A DNA stretch of 64,000 nt. Origin: Saccharospirillum sp039982735. GTDB taxonomy: Bacteria; Pseudomonadota; Gammaproteobacteria; Pseudomonadales; Natronospirillaceae. The notes under the pieces were generated by a model. It was not told where the DNA came from. It did no database searches and saw only the letters and a list, made by a program, of their open reading frames with translations. Of this stretch, positions 1-7,442 are shown piece after piece. The position numbers were made by a program, and so were the translations under genes. The stretch covers positions 62,001 to 126,000 of the forward strand of contig NZ_JBDWXV010000015.1 in NCBI RefSeq assembly GCF_039982735.1. Reading direction: 5' to 3'. Positions within the stretch are counted from its first letter, which is position 1, and each line of letters starts with the position of its first letter.

Positions 1-346
1 TTTTGACTTCAGACTTGCTGATTTCAACGCCAGCGGCAGCAACCAGATCAGCCACATCTCGCGGGCCGATAGAACCGAACAACTTGCCTTCATCACCGGC
101 GTTCGCTTGAACGGTCAGTTCGATTTCGGCCAGCTTCTCGGCGCGCTCGTGAGCAGCGGCCAGTTTTTCGGCTTCGGCTTTCTCGAGCTCGGCACGACGC
201 TCTTCAAAAACTTTAACGTTGTCCTTGCTGGCAGGCACAGCCTTGCCTTGCGGGACCAGGTAGTTACGTGCGTAACCGTTTTTTACGTTAACGGTGTCGC
301 CCAGAACACCCATCTTGCCAACTTTCTCAAGCAGGATAACTTCCAT
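1..346 (-). CDS. rplI: 50S ribosomal protein L9 (3' end beyond window)
   Basis: Component of the large ribosomal subunit that binds 23S rRNA near the L1 stalk. Reading the minus strand from the ATG at 346 gives MEVILLEKVGKMGVLGDTV, then NVKNGYARNYLVPQGKA, the classical L9 N-terminal domain and signature. A charged helical linker (FEERRAELEKAEAEKLA) and the start of the C-terminal domain follow. About 115 codons are present and the reading frame runs off the window edge, so the last roughly 30 residues are missing here. It is the last visible gene of the rpsF-rpsR-DUF2232-rplI operon, 10 bases after the membrane protein gene. Identification is secure. Confidence 0.97.
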   Translation of the reverse strand, partial: MEVILLEKVGKMGVLGDTVNVKNGYARNYLVPQGKAVPASKDNVKVFEERRAELEKAEAEKLAAAHERAEKLAEIELTVQANAGDEGKLFGSIGPRDVADLVAAAGVEISKSEVK

Positions 347-356
347 CTCGCTTACC

Positions 357-1211
357 TCATTCGTCATTCTGGTCCGGTGCTTTGGTCAGGCGGGCTCGAA
401 TATCGACCACACCATCAATCACAGCACCCAGTACCAGCAATGGTAAAATGAACTGATTGAGCAGCAGGCCCCCGACATAAAATGCGAGTAACCACTGCCC
501 ACCCATATTCGTTTTCGCAATCACCCCATGCACCAACGCCACACCGGCGAATAACAGGGGCAATAGCAACAACAGCATGGCTGCAGGCTTCACTGCGTAA
601 GCCAGGCCAGCCAGTAACACCAGCGCTATCAGCAAGCGGCCGCTGATTCGCAGCGCATGGAATTCCTGTCGGAACCCACCCGGGTTGTACAACCCGGCTT
701 GCCAGTAACGCGCCAGCACCAAACACAACAGTGCTTCCAGGAGTTCAACGGTCATTACCAGAAAAGCCGCATTGGGCTTCACCGATTCCAGCATCTGCCA
801 CATGGGCTGAGAGGAATCGGTGCCAGCGACACCCTGTTGTACCTGGGTAATCACCGCTTCAACCCGATCGTTCAGCAAAACCTGGGCGGCTATAGCCAGC
901 GCAATGCCCAACAGGGCCGCCACTGTCAACAACACCGACCAGCTCTGCACCGATCGCATCACCATCGCCAACAGCGCGGTGACGGGTAAAACCAGCAGGG
1001 GCAAGATCAGCCCGGTCAATTGCCAGGAAACCAGTCCCCCTGCCAAACTCCACAACAGCACTCTGGTGCCTTCGGTGGCGCCACGCCTGAGCGTGACCAG
1101 TGCCACCAGCGCCGCGCTGAGTGCATAAAGCATCGGCAGCGCAGCAAAACCTGCAGCAAGAACCCCAGCGTTCAGTTGGCTTTTCATCGCAAAGCGAGCC
1201 AAGCCCATCAT
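357..1211 (-). CDS. DUF2232 family integral membrane protein
   Basis: A 284-residue hydrophobic protein with about eight predicted membrane segments and few charged residues outside a central loop (roughly residues 120-150). It has the length and composition of the DUF2232/YybS-like family. In pseudomonads and relatives this family sits exactly here, between rpsR and rplI. The biochemical function is unknown. The start at 1211 is supported by a GGGAGG box eight bases upstream on the minus strand. A second ATG directly follows. It lies 25 bases after rpsR and 10 bases before rplI, so it is co-transcribed with ribosomal protein genes, yet nothing in the sequence suggests a ribosomal role. The family call rests on position and general features rather than a specific motif. 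Confidence 0.8.
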   Translation of the reverse strand: MMGLARFAMKSQLNAGVLAAGFAALPMLYALSAALVALVTLRRGATEGTRVLLWSLAGGLVSWQLTGLILPLLVLPVTALLAMVMRSVQSWSVLLTVAALLGIALAIAAQVLLNDRVEAVITQVQQGVAGTDSSQPMWQMLESVKPNAAFLVMTVELLEALLCLVLARYWQAGLYNPGGFRQEFHALRISGRLLIALVLLAGLAYAVKPAAMLLLLLPLLFAGVALVHGVIAKTNMGGQWLLAFYVGGLLLNQFILPLLVLGAVIDGVVDIRARLTKAPDQNDE

Positions 1212-1236
1212 GCCGGGGTCCTCCCTTTAATCCGAC

Positions 1237-1464
1237 TTACTGGTGACTGTCGGTGTAAGGCAGCAAGGCAAGGTAGCGAGCACGCTTGATGGCCGAAGAC
1301 AACTGGCGCTGGTAACGTGCACGGGTACCGGTGATCCGGCTGGGTACGATCTTGCCGGTTTCAGTAACGTAGCCCTTCAACAGGTCTACATCTTTGTAAT
1401 CGATTTCCTTGATGCCTTCTGCAGTGAAACGGCAGAATTTGCGGCGGCGGAAAAAACGTGCCAT
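1237..1464 (-). CDS. rpsR: 30S ribosomal protein S18
   Basis: A 75-residue small-subunit protein that forms a heterodimer with S6 on the platform of the 30S subunit. The sequence begins MARFFRRRKFCRF and contains IDYKDVDLLKGYVTETGKI and PSRITGTRARYQRQLSSAIK, which are diagnostic for S18. Length is standard. It starts 17 bases after the S6 stop codon, in the usual S6-S18 order, so assembly partners are translated together. Confidence 0.98.
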   Translation of the reverse strand: MARFFRRRKFCRFTAEGIKEIDYKDVDLLKGYVTETGKIVPSRITGTRARYQRQLSSAIKRARYLALLPYTDSHQ

Positions 1465-1481
1465 GTGAATGCTCCTCGTTG

Positions 1482-1904
1482 TTAGGCTTCTTCAGACTCT
1501 TCGTCGTTCTCGGGCTCGGACTCAGTCTCTTCAGCGCGGTTGCGGGCAACAGCAGCCTGAGCTTCGTCTTTGGCCTTCTTGGCTTCAACGCTCTTCATCA
1601 TCGGAGATGCTTCAGTGTCAGCATCTTTGCGACGCATGATCATGTTGCGGATGATGGCATCGTTAAACCGGAAGGTGCTCTTCAGATCTTCAACGGTGTC
1701 GTTGTCAGCTTCGATGTTCAGCAGAACATAGTGAGCCTTGTGAGCATTGAGGATCGGGTAAGCCAGTTGACGGCGGCCCCAATCTTCATGGCGATGTACC
1801 TTGCCACCTTTCTCGGTTACAACAGAGGTGTAACGCTCGATCATGGCCGGTACTTGCTCTGACTGGTCAGGATGGACCAGCAGAACGATTTCGTAATGAC
1901 GCAT
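1482..1904 (-). CDS. rpsF: 30S ribosomal protein S6
   Basis: A 140-residue small-subunit protein and partner of S18. MRHYEIVLLVHPDQSEQVP and the GKVHRHEDWGRRQLAYPI region are typical S6 core sequence. The core is followed by an acidic tail rich in Glu (ETESEPENDEESEEA); in E. coli such a tail is extended by RimK-mediated glutamylation, but no rimK is visible here. The frame is open further upstream, but the ATG at 1904 is preceded by AAGGAG at good spacing and matches the family N-terminus, so I use it. First gene of the operon. Confidence 0.97.
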   Translation of the reverse strand: MRHYEIVLLVHPDQSEQVPAMIERYTSVVTEKGGKVHRHEDWGRRQLAYPILNAHKAHYVLLNIEADNDTVEDLKSTFRFNDAIIRNMIMRRKDADTEASPMMKSVEAKKAKDEAQAAVARNRAEETESEPENDEESEEA

Positions 1905-2071
1905 AAAATCTCCTTGCGGTTTTGGCAACCTCCTGCGGTGCGGCCGCAGTAAGGTAAGGAGTGACTCTTCAGCCCTTGTTATGGCCCGGCCCGAAACGGC
2001 GTAACCGCCCGGCCCTGCCCATGCAAAAGGCACAAACCTCCCTGCCTGAGACAGGCCGGAAGGGCGCGCAT

Positions 2072-2098
2072 AGTATAGAATGCCGGCGGTATAATCAA
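2072..2098 (-). promoter_or_regulatory. Putative sigma-70 promoter of the rpsF operon
   Basis: On the minus strand, TTGATT (2093-2098) and TATACT (2072-2077) are separated by 15 bases, with a GC-rich GCGCGCC stretch just downstream of the -10. This lies about 170 bases before the rpsF start. The -10 is strong but the spacer is short, and the -35 could be displaced by one or two bases. A GC-rich discriminator is typical of stringently controlled ribosomal promoters. Confidence 0.5.
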
Positions 2099-2175
2099 GA
2101 AAAACTGGGCCAGTGCACCTTGCATCTGGCCGCCAGGCGACTCGCTAGTGGGGACATTTGGTCGGTGACAGTGCA

Positions 2176-4092
2176 CTAGCCGCCCGGGCGCCACTCATGC
2201 TCGACCATCGGCGGCATCGGGCACCCCAGGCAATCTGCCAGAGTCCGAAGCAGCTCGTACTCATCCTGATGAATGGCACCGTCTGCACGAATGACATCAA
2301 CGCAGGCTTGCAACACCGCCCGGCGCCAGAAATAGGCGATTTCCCCCAAATGCTCCAGCGCGCCGGTTACCGCCGAAAAACTGGCCTGTTCCGGCGCAAG
2401 CAGGGACTTGTCGGCAAGCTCGAAGGGTTGTATTGCCTGCTCAAAGGCGGCTCTGGCCAGTATTGGCTGACGGTTCACATGCACCAGTGCCGAGAGCACT
2501 GTCTGCAGATCCTGCCCACACTCTTTAATGGGCCGGGTATACCCCGACCCGGCTGCATCGGCCCCGGACAAATACCGACGCACCTGCGCCAGCAATACCC
2601 ATTCGCGCAGCGCCAGCGCCTCATCCATAGCCGCCAGCCGGTTCAGCCGGTCCAGAAACACCAGTCGCTCGCGCTCATCCAGCCGTTTGAGCACCGGCAC
2701 GGCCATGTCGAGCAATGGCAACCGCAATTGCGGGTCGAGTTTCTGATAAAAGGGCCACAACCGCCGGAGCACTTCAACGGCCGACACATCTTCCTGTTTG
2801 ATCAGGTTCAGCAGAGCCTGCTCGTGGCCCGGACTGGCCAGCATGATCTGACTGTAACAAAAGGCTCTGGCCCCGGCTGACTGATGCACCGAGTGGCGAA
2901 CTTGCTCCGGGATGTTCTTATAGAGCCGCCGGGCATAATCGAGGTGATCTGGCCGCACGGTCCCAGCCAGGGCACCCAGCGTTGCCACCCCCATCACCTG
3001 CTCGAAGGCATCCGGTGCGGTGCGCGCCACTGCCCTGTCTGCCTGCTCGCTGGCGCGGCTACGATGGCGTGCCCGGGCAATAAAGGTCGGATTCACCCGG
3101 CGGATGCGATCATCCAGCGGCGGGTGCGTTGCCATCATGTTCGACAGTGCCACGCTTTCCCCAAAGCAAAAGTGCGACATGTCTTCAGCGTGTCGGTGGT
3201 GCAGCTGGCTACCCTGAACGTGTTCGCGGATCTTGTAGAGCGCCCCGGCGATGCCATCGGGGTTGCGGGTAAACTGAACCGCGCTGGCATCAGCCAGATA
3301 CTCGCGCTGGCGCGAGACACCCGCTTTAATCACCCGGGCTGTCAGCACACCAACGTAGCCAATCAGAATCAACCCCAGCCCTAGCATCGCCAAAGCAGCA
3401 TCGGAGCGACCGCGGCGGCTGGATCGGAACCCGATGTGCATCGAGTCCCACATCCAGCGGCCTGCCTGGCCGATCTTAATCAGACCCGCCAGTACCGCCA
3501 TCAGTCGAACATTCAGACGCATATCGCCATTGAGGATGTGGCTGAACTCGTGGCCCACCACACCTTGCAGTTCATCCCGGCTCAGGGCGTCAAGCGCCCC
3601 GCGGGATACCACCAGCACAGCCTGGTCGGCCTGGTACCCGGCAACAAAGGCATTGATCGCCGTCTCCTGCTCCATCACATAAAGGCTGGGCACCGGAGCA
3701 CCGGCGGCGATGGCCATTTCCTCGCTGACGTTAATGAATTGCTGAACAGCTGGTTCATTCTGCTGGTAGTCGACCTGGCGAGCCCCCGACCAGCGAGCCA
3801 CGACTTCGCCCCCACCCTGGCGCAGTTGCCAGTAGGCCGCCAGTGAACCAGCGGCAATAATCAATAGGGTGCCGAGCGCCAGTTGCCAGGCATAGTGACT
3901 GGTCAGCCACCCCTGCAACGACTGCCATACCGTCGCCGGCAGGCCAGTCCCGGCATACCCCTGAATCAGCAGCCAGATGCCAAAACCCAACAGGTTAACC
4001 AGAAAAGCGGTGACCAGCACACCGAGCACAAACAACAATACCAGTTGTCCAGACTTGCGTCGGGCCTGGTCCTGATGATCAAAAAAGTCCAT
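2176..4092 (-). CDS. M48 family membrane metalloprotease with long C-terminal extension
   Basis: A 638-residue zinc protease of the M48 family, related to HtpX. Two membrane segments (about residues 16-41 and 68-88) precede the peptidase domain. The zinc motif HEFSH is at 181-185, another membrane segment lies near 235-255, and the third ligand Glu264 sits in RQREYLADA. The catalytic part ends near residue 330. Another 300 residues follow, ending in a helical segment (ACVDVIRADGAIHQDEY) that resembles TerB-type domains, which makes it about twice the length of HtpX. It starts 14 bases after lemA, and LemA-M48 pairs are a recurrent bacterial module. Known M48 proteases act in membrane-protein quality control; the substrate here cannot be inferred. 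Confidence 0.88.
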   Translation of the reverse strand: MDFFDHQDQARRKSGQLVLLFVLGVLVTAFLVNLLGFGIWLLIQGYAGTGLPATVWQSLQGWLTSHYAWQLALGTLLIIAAGSLAAYWQLRQGGGEVVARWSGARQVDYQQNEPAVQQFINVSEEMAIAAGAPVPSLYVMEQETAINAFVAGYQADQAVLVVSRGALDALSRDELQGVVGHEFSHILNGDMRLNVRLMAVLAGLIKIGQAGRWMWDSMHIGFRSSRRGRSDAALAMLGLGLILIGYVGVLTARVIKAGVSRQREYLADASAVQFTRNPDGIAGALYKIREHVQGSQLHHRHAEDMSHFCFGESVALSNMMATHPPLDDRIRRVNPTFIARARHRSRASEQADRAVARTAPDAFEQVMGVATLGALAGTVRPDHLDYARRLYKNIPEQVRHSVHQSAGARAFCYSQIMLASPGHEQALLNLIKQEDVSAVEVLRRLWPFYQKLDPQLRLPLLDMAVPVLKRLDERERLVFLDRLNRLAAMDEALALREWVLLAQVRRYLSGADAAGSGYTRPIKECGQDLQTVLSALVHVNRQPILARAAFEQAIQPFELADKSLLAPEQASFSAVTGALEHLGEIAYFWRRAVLQACVDVIRADGAIHQDEYELLRTLADCLGCPMPPMVEHEWRPGG

Positions 4093-4106
4093 CCATCAGC
4101 GCCTGT

Positions 4107-4703
4107 TTAAAATTGAACCTTGGGCGCCTCGCGAGCTTCGGGGTTCTCCAGTTCAAACAAGGCCGCATCTTTGAAGCCGGTGACACCCGCCAGCAGATTG
4201 TTGGGGAAGGATTCCTTGTAAGTCTGGTAGTTCATAACCGCATCGTTATAGGCCTGACGGGAGAAGGCAACCTTGTTTTCAGTCGACTCCAGACTCTCCA
4301 TTAAGTCCCGCATGGTGCCGTCGGCCTTGAGATCCGGGTAGGCTTCAGAGACTGCAAACAGTCGTCCCAGCGCACCGGTCAGCATGCCCTCGGCCTTGCT
4401 CAGCATATCGACCATGGGGCCATTGGTAGGGTCAGCCGCCGCTGTTTTCTGGGCCGCAACGGCCTGGTTACGGGCTGAAGTCACGTTTTCCAGAGTTTCC
4501 CGCTCATGCGCCATGTACTTCTTGGCGGTTTCGACCAGATTGGGAATGAGGTCATGCCGGCGTTGCAACTGCACGTCTATCTGGGAGAAAGCATTCTTGA
4601 AGCGGTTGCGCAGTGCGACCAGCCGGTTGTATATAACCACACCTACGATCAGGATGACGGCAGGTATACCCCAGGTAATAACAGTACTGATCCACGACTC
4701 CAT
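4107..4703 (-). CDS. lemA: LemA family protein
   Basis: A 198-residue membrane-anchored helical protein. One N-terminal membrane segment (residues 8-25, ITWGIPAVILIVGVVIY) precedes a long coiled helical domain with the family core NRLVALRNRFKNAFSQIDVQ and RRHDLIPNLVET. A C-terminal NLLAGVTGFKDAALFELE segment matches the family. The frame is open to a TTG at 4718, but GAAGGAGAG lies just before the ATG at 4703, so that ATG is the start. LemA proteins are thought to have an extracytoplasmic helical domain; the molecular role is not settled. It is coupled to the M48 protease gene 14 bases downstream, which suggests a joint membrane function. Confidence 0.92.
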   Translation of the reverse strand: MESWISTVITWGIPAVILIVGVVIYNRLVALRNRFKNAFSQIDVQLQRRHDLIPNLVETAKKYMAHERETLENVTSARNQAVAAQKTAAADPTNGPMVDMLSKAEGMLTGALGRLFAVSEAYPDLKADGTMRDLMESLESTENKVAFSRQAYNDAVMNYQTYKESFPNNLLAGVTGFKDAALFELENPEAREAPKVQF

Positions 4704-5051
4704 TCTACTCTCCTTCAATGCGGTAAAATTACAGAATTCCCGAACAGGGCTGAGCCGGCCGGATAACAGGCCGCAGCCCCTTCCCGGCAGTTTAGCGAGC
4801 CAAGCCTGGAAACAATAGCGCCGTATGCTGTATTAGGCACCCGGTCACAAAACGCATAGCTGCACACCATTTGGACAGATTGCACGGATAACTTGTTTTT
4901 TTGGTCAATCCTGCGAAAATCGCCGACCGGCTTGCCTGTTGTGTGAGCAAGGCGATACTGGCACCGTATTCCATGCGCTTCAGACAGGGTTTCATCTCCG
5001 GATTCAGGGTTCTAAGCCCTTGAATTTTTTGAAAAAAACGAGATGTTCGTG
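4704..5051. other. Intergenic region between lemA and the tRNA cluster
   Basis: About 350 bases separate the divergent lemA and tRNA-Met genes. I found no convincing open reading frame; a 94-codon minus-strand frame has no ribosome binding site and no recognisable protein character. A lemA promoter must lie here, but no -10/-35 pair stands out. Several short AT-rich tracts (for example near 4890-4905 and 5020-5040) precede the tRNA promoter and could act as an UP element. Confidence 0.4.
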
Positions 5052-5079
5052 TTGACACACTGGAAAATATTCGCATAAT
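5052..5079 (+). promoter_or_regulatory. sigma-70 promoter of the tRNA-Met/tRNA-Gln cluster
   Basis: A perfect TTGACA (5052-5057) is separated by 16 bases from CATAAT (5074-5079). Transcription would start near 5086, some ten bases before the mature tRNA-Met 5' end. A-tract sequence (GAAAAAAACGAG) lies just upstream of the -35. Position and consensus quality make this the likely driver of all three tRNA genes. Confidence 0.75.
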
Positions 5080-5095
5080 ACGCAGCCGTTACGGA

Positions 5096-5172
5096 GGCTA
5101 TGTAGCTCAGCTGGTTAGAGCACAGCATTCATAATGCTGGGGTCGCTGGTTCAAGTCCAGCCATAGCCACCA
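5096..5172 (+). tRNA. tRNA-Met (CAT), elongator type
   Basis: A 77-base cloverleaf. The acceptor arms GGCTATG and CATAGCC pair perfectly, the anticodon stem CAGCA/TGCTG encloses loop TTCATAA (anticodon CAT), and the T arm is CTGGTTCAAGTCCAG. The 3' CCA is encoded. The first base pair is G-C and the overall match is to elongator tRNA-Met rather than initiator, which has a mismatched 1-72 pair. First gene of the cluster. Confidence 0.95.
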
Positions 5173-5181
5173 ACTTCTTAA

Positions 5182-5256
5182 TGGGCCGTCGCCAAGTGGT
5201 AAGGCAACGGGTTTTGATCCCGTCATTCGCAGGTTCGAGTCCTGCCGGCCCAGCCA
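5182..5256 (+). tRNA. tRNA-Gln (TTG), copy 1
   Basis: A 75-base tRNA beginning TGGGCCGTCGCCAAGTGG, with the U-A first pair typical of tRNA-Gln. The anticodon stem ACGGG/CCCGT encloses loop TTTTGAT (anticodon TTG). CCA is encoded. It starts nine bases after tRNA-Met and is surely co-transcribed with it. Confidence 0.96.
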
Positions 5257-5316
5257 TATCCCCGCCTTCAGTGGTATCATCTCCCCTCTGTAGACGGTAT
5301 TGTTTACGTATTCTTT

Positions 5317-5391
5317 TGGGCCGTCGCCAAGTGGTAAGGCAACGGGTTTTGATCCCGTCATTCGCAGGTTCGAGTCCTGCCGGCCCAGCCA
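5317..5391 (+). tRNA. tRNA-Gln (TTG), copy 2
   Basis: A 75-base tRNA identical over its full length to the copy at 5182, separated from it by 60 bases of unrelated spacer. The tandem duplication raises tRNA-Gln dosage. The antisense strand of the pair gives open frames reading WLGRQDSNLR or GLEPAND, a frequent mis-annotation that is not a gene. Confidence 0.96.
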
Positions 5392-5496
5392 TACCTTCCT
5401 CTGCACATAACGCTTACCCATTCATAACAGCCCCTGCGCTTCTCATAGACCCTATTAATCGCTATCGTAACTGGTCAATTGAAAGGAAGCCGACGC

Positions 5497-6363
5497 ATGT
5501 CTATCGCAACTCATCCGCTTATCGAGGCTGATCAGCTGGCCGACTGGCTGGCCAACCCCGACATCGTGTCACCCCTGATTCTGGACTGTCGGTTCAATCT
5601 GGCCGATCCGGCTGCAGGCGAACAGCATTACCTGCGCGAACACCTGCCCGGGGCGGTCTATGCGCACCTGGACCGGGACCTGTCCGGCACCCGCATTCCC
5701 GGCCAGACCGGTCGCCACCCTCTGCCCCACCCGGAAGACTGGCAAGTCCGCTTGCGCGACTGGGGCGTTAACAACGACACCACCGTGGTGGTGTATGACC
5801 AGAATAATGCCATGCTCGCCGCACGAGCCTGGTGGCTGTTGCGCTGGGCAGGTGTTGCCCGGGTTCAGGTACTCAACGGCGGGCTGGATGCCTGGCAAGG
5901 GCCACTGCAATCGGGCGCCGACAGCCACCCGCACCGGGCCGGGAGCATCAAAGCTACCTGCCCGCAAGACTGGATAATCTCCGGTAAAGACCTACAAACC
6001 GGGCTGTCTGAGCTGACACTACTGGATGCCAGGGCCCTGCCTCGCTTTCTAGGCGAGCAGGAGCCTCTGGATGCCAAAGCCGGCCATATTCCCGGAGCTC
6101 GCTGCGCCGATTTTACCGGCAACCTGGATGCCAGCGGTCGCTTCCTGAATCCGGAAGCCCTGGCCAGCCGCTTCGCCAGTGTTGGCAATCGCCCGCACAC
6201 CGTCAGTTATTGCGGTTCTGGCGTCACCGCCTGCCATACTATTCTCGCCATGACACTGGCAGGCTACCCGCAACCCCGCTTATATGCCGGATCTTGGAGT
6301 GAATGGATCACCGATCCGCAGCATCCCATTGAAACCGACCCATCCAAGGAGCCCGCTTTATGA
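5497..6363 (+). CDS. sseA: 3-mercaptopyruvate sulfurtransferase (tandem rhodanese)
   Basis: A 288-residue cytoplasmic protein with two rhodanese domains. The N-terminal domain (about 10-135) is inactive. The C-terminal domain carries the active loop CGSGVTAC at 239-246 with Cys239 as sulfur carrier. CGSGVTA is the mercaptopyruvate sulfurtransferase loop, as opposed to CRKGVT in thiosulfate sulfurtransferases, so transfer of sulfur from 3-mercaptopyruvate to thiols or cyanide is expected. A TTG six codons upstream is in frame, but GAAAGGAAG before the ATG at 5497 fixes the start. It overlaps the following deacetylase gene by four bases (ATGA), so the two are translationally coupled although no functional link is obvious. 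Confidence 0.92.
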   Translation: MSIATHPLIEADQLADWLANPDIVSPLILDCRFNLADPAAGEQHYLREHLPGAVYAHLDRDLSGTRIPGQTGRHPLPHPEDWQVRLRDWGVNNDTTVVVYDQNNAMLAARAWWLLRWAGVARVQVLNGGLDAWQGPLQSGADSHPHRAGSIKATCPQDWIISGKDLQTGLSELTLLDARALPRFLGEQEPLDAKAGHIPGARCADFTGNLDASGRFLNPEALASRFASVGNRPHTVSYCGSGVTACHTILAMTLAGYPQPRLYAGSWSEWITDPQHPIETDPSKEPAL

Positions 6364-7394
6364 TCAAGCGTCTGCTAGTGACACTAGGTGCCTTGCTGTT
6401 CAGCATTACCGTGCACGCAACCGATTCGGTCAATATTCTGGTTTACCACCACGTCGCCAATGACACGCCGGCCAGCACGACGATCAGTCCCTCCAGATTT
6501 CGGGAGCACCTACAGTTGTTACGCGACAATGACGTGACCGTGGTACCGCTGGAAGATGCGCTGGCTGCACTGCGCGGCGATGCTGACATCGACCTGCCCG
6601 ACAAAGCCGTCGCCATTACCTTTGACGACGCTTATGAGAACATTCACACCAATGCCTTTCCATTGCTGAAGGAATTTGATGTACCGTTCACGGTGTTTGT
6701 GGCTACCGACCCAATCGACCAGAAGTTCCAGGAAATGATGAGCTGGGATCAGCTTCGGGACCTGCAGGAATGGGGGGCCACCATTACCAACCACAGCCGG
6801 GACCACGATTACATGGTTCGCCACTCACCGCTCGATGACGCCTGGTTGCAAGCGATGATCGACAACATCAGCCACGCCCAGCAACGCCTGACCGACGAAC
6901 TGGGCGGTGGCGTTCCGCGCTGGTTTGCCTACCCTTATGGTGAATACAACGAGTCGCTGAAACAGGCGCTGCTGGATGAAGACTACATTGCCTTTGCACA
7001 ACATTCGGGCGGCATGAACGCCGACAGCGACTGGGGCGCCATACCCCGTTTCGCCGCCGCAGGCGTTTATGCCAACCCGGAAACTCTGATCACCAAAATC
7101 AACAGCAAGCCGATGCCGGTGAACCGGACGGCCCTGCCCGATATGCTGACGTCCGAGACCCGCCCCAGTGTCACCGTGGAACTGACCGACACTTCCGACA
7201 TGAGCCGCAGCCTGAACTGCTTTGTCGACAGCGCCTGGGTCGACGCCGAATGGCTGGACGACACCCGGTTTCGGGTAAGCGCACCGGAGGCTCTCAGTGA
7301 TGGACGCCACCGCTTTAACTGCACCTCACAGGCACGCAGCGGCTCGTTTTTTTACTGGTTCTCACAACCCTGGCTGGTGCAAACCGACCGGTAA
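6360..7394 (+). CDS. Secreted polysaccharide deacetylase (NodB/CE4 family)
   Basis: A 344-residue exported protein with a signal peptide (residues 1-20, cut after VHA) and a NodB homology domain. The metal-binding motif TFDD has Asp89/Asp90, and the histidine pair NHSRDH has His145/His149. Catalytic-barrel motif FAYPYG is near 193. The opening VNILVYHHV is shared with PgaB/IcaB-like N-deacetylases, so a GlcNAc-containing exopolysaccharide or peptidoglycan is a plausible substrate, but no pga genes are nearby. The last about 90 residues form an extra domain of unknown role. The TAA stop (7392-7394) is also part of the T tract of the opposing fbp terminator. Confidence 0.85.
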   Translation: MIKRLLVTLGALLFSITVHATDSVNILVYHHVANDTPASTTISPSRFREHLQLLRDNDVTVVPLEDALAALRGDADIDLPDKAVAITFDDAYENIHTNAFPLLKEFDVPFTVFVATDPIDQKFQEMMSWDQLRDLQEWGATITNHSRDHDYMVRHSPLDDAWLQAMIDNISHAQQRLTDELGGGVPRWFAYPYGEYNESLKQALLDEDYIAFAQHSGGMNADSDWGAIPRFAAAGVYANPETLITKINSKPMPVNRTALPDMLTSETRPSVTVELTDTSDMSRSLNCFVDSAWVDAEWLDDTRFRVSAPEALSDGRHRFNCTSQARSGSFFYWFSQPWLVQTDR

Positions 7395-7430
7395 AAAAAG
7401 GCGTGTGGGGAGCCGCCACGGCCCCCACAC
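7393..7430 (-). terminator. Intrinsic terminator of fbp
   Basis: On the minus strand an 8-bp perfect stem (GTGTGGGG at 7403-7410 pairing with CCCCACAC at 7423-7430) is followed by GCC and seven T residues (complement of A 7393-7399). It lies 13 bases after the fbp stop codon. The T tract reaches the stop codon of the convergent deacetylase gene, so the two genes share this compact boundary. Confidence 0.85.
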
Positions 7431-7442
7431 AGCCCAGCAATA

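Noticed and set aside
4792..5076. 94-codon minus-strand frame between lemA and tRNA-Met
   Set aside because: Covers the tRNA promoter, lacks a ribosome binding site and has no protein-like pattern.
5107..5421. Minus-strand frames reading WLGRQDSNLR and GLEPAND repeats across the tRNA cluster
   Set aside because: They are the complement of the two tRNA-Gln genes and tRNA-Met, a frequent spurious prediction with no ribosome binding site.
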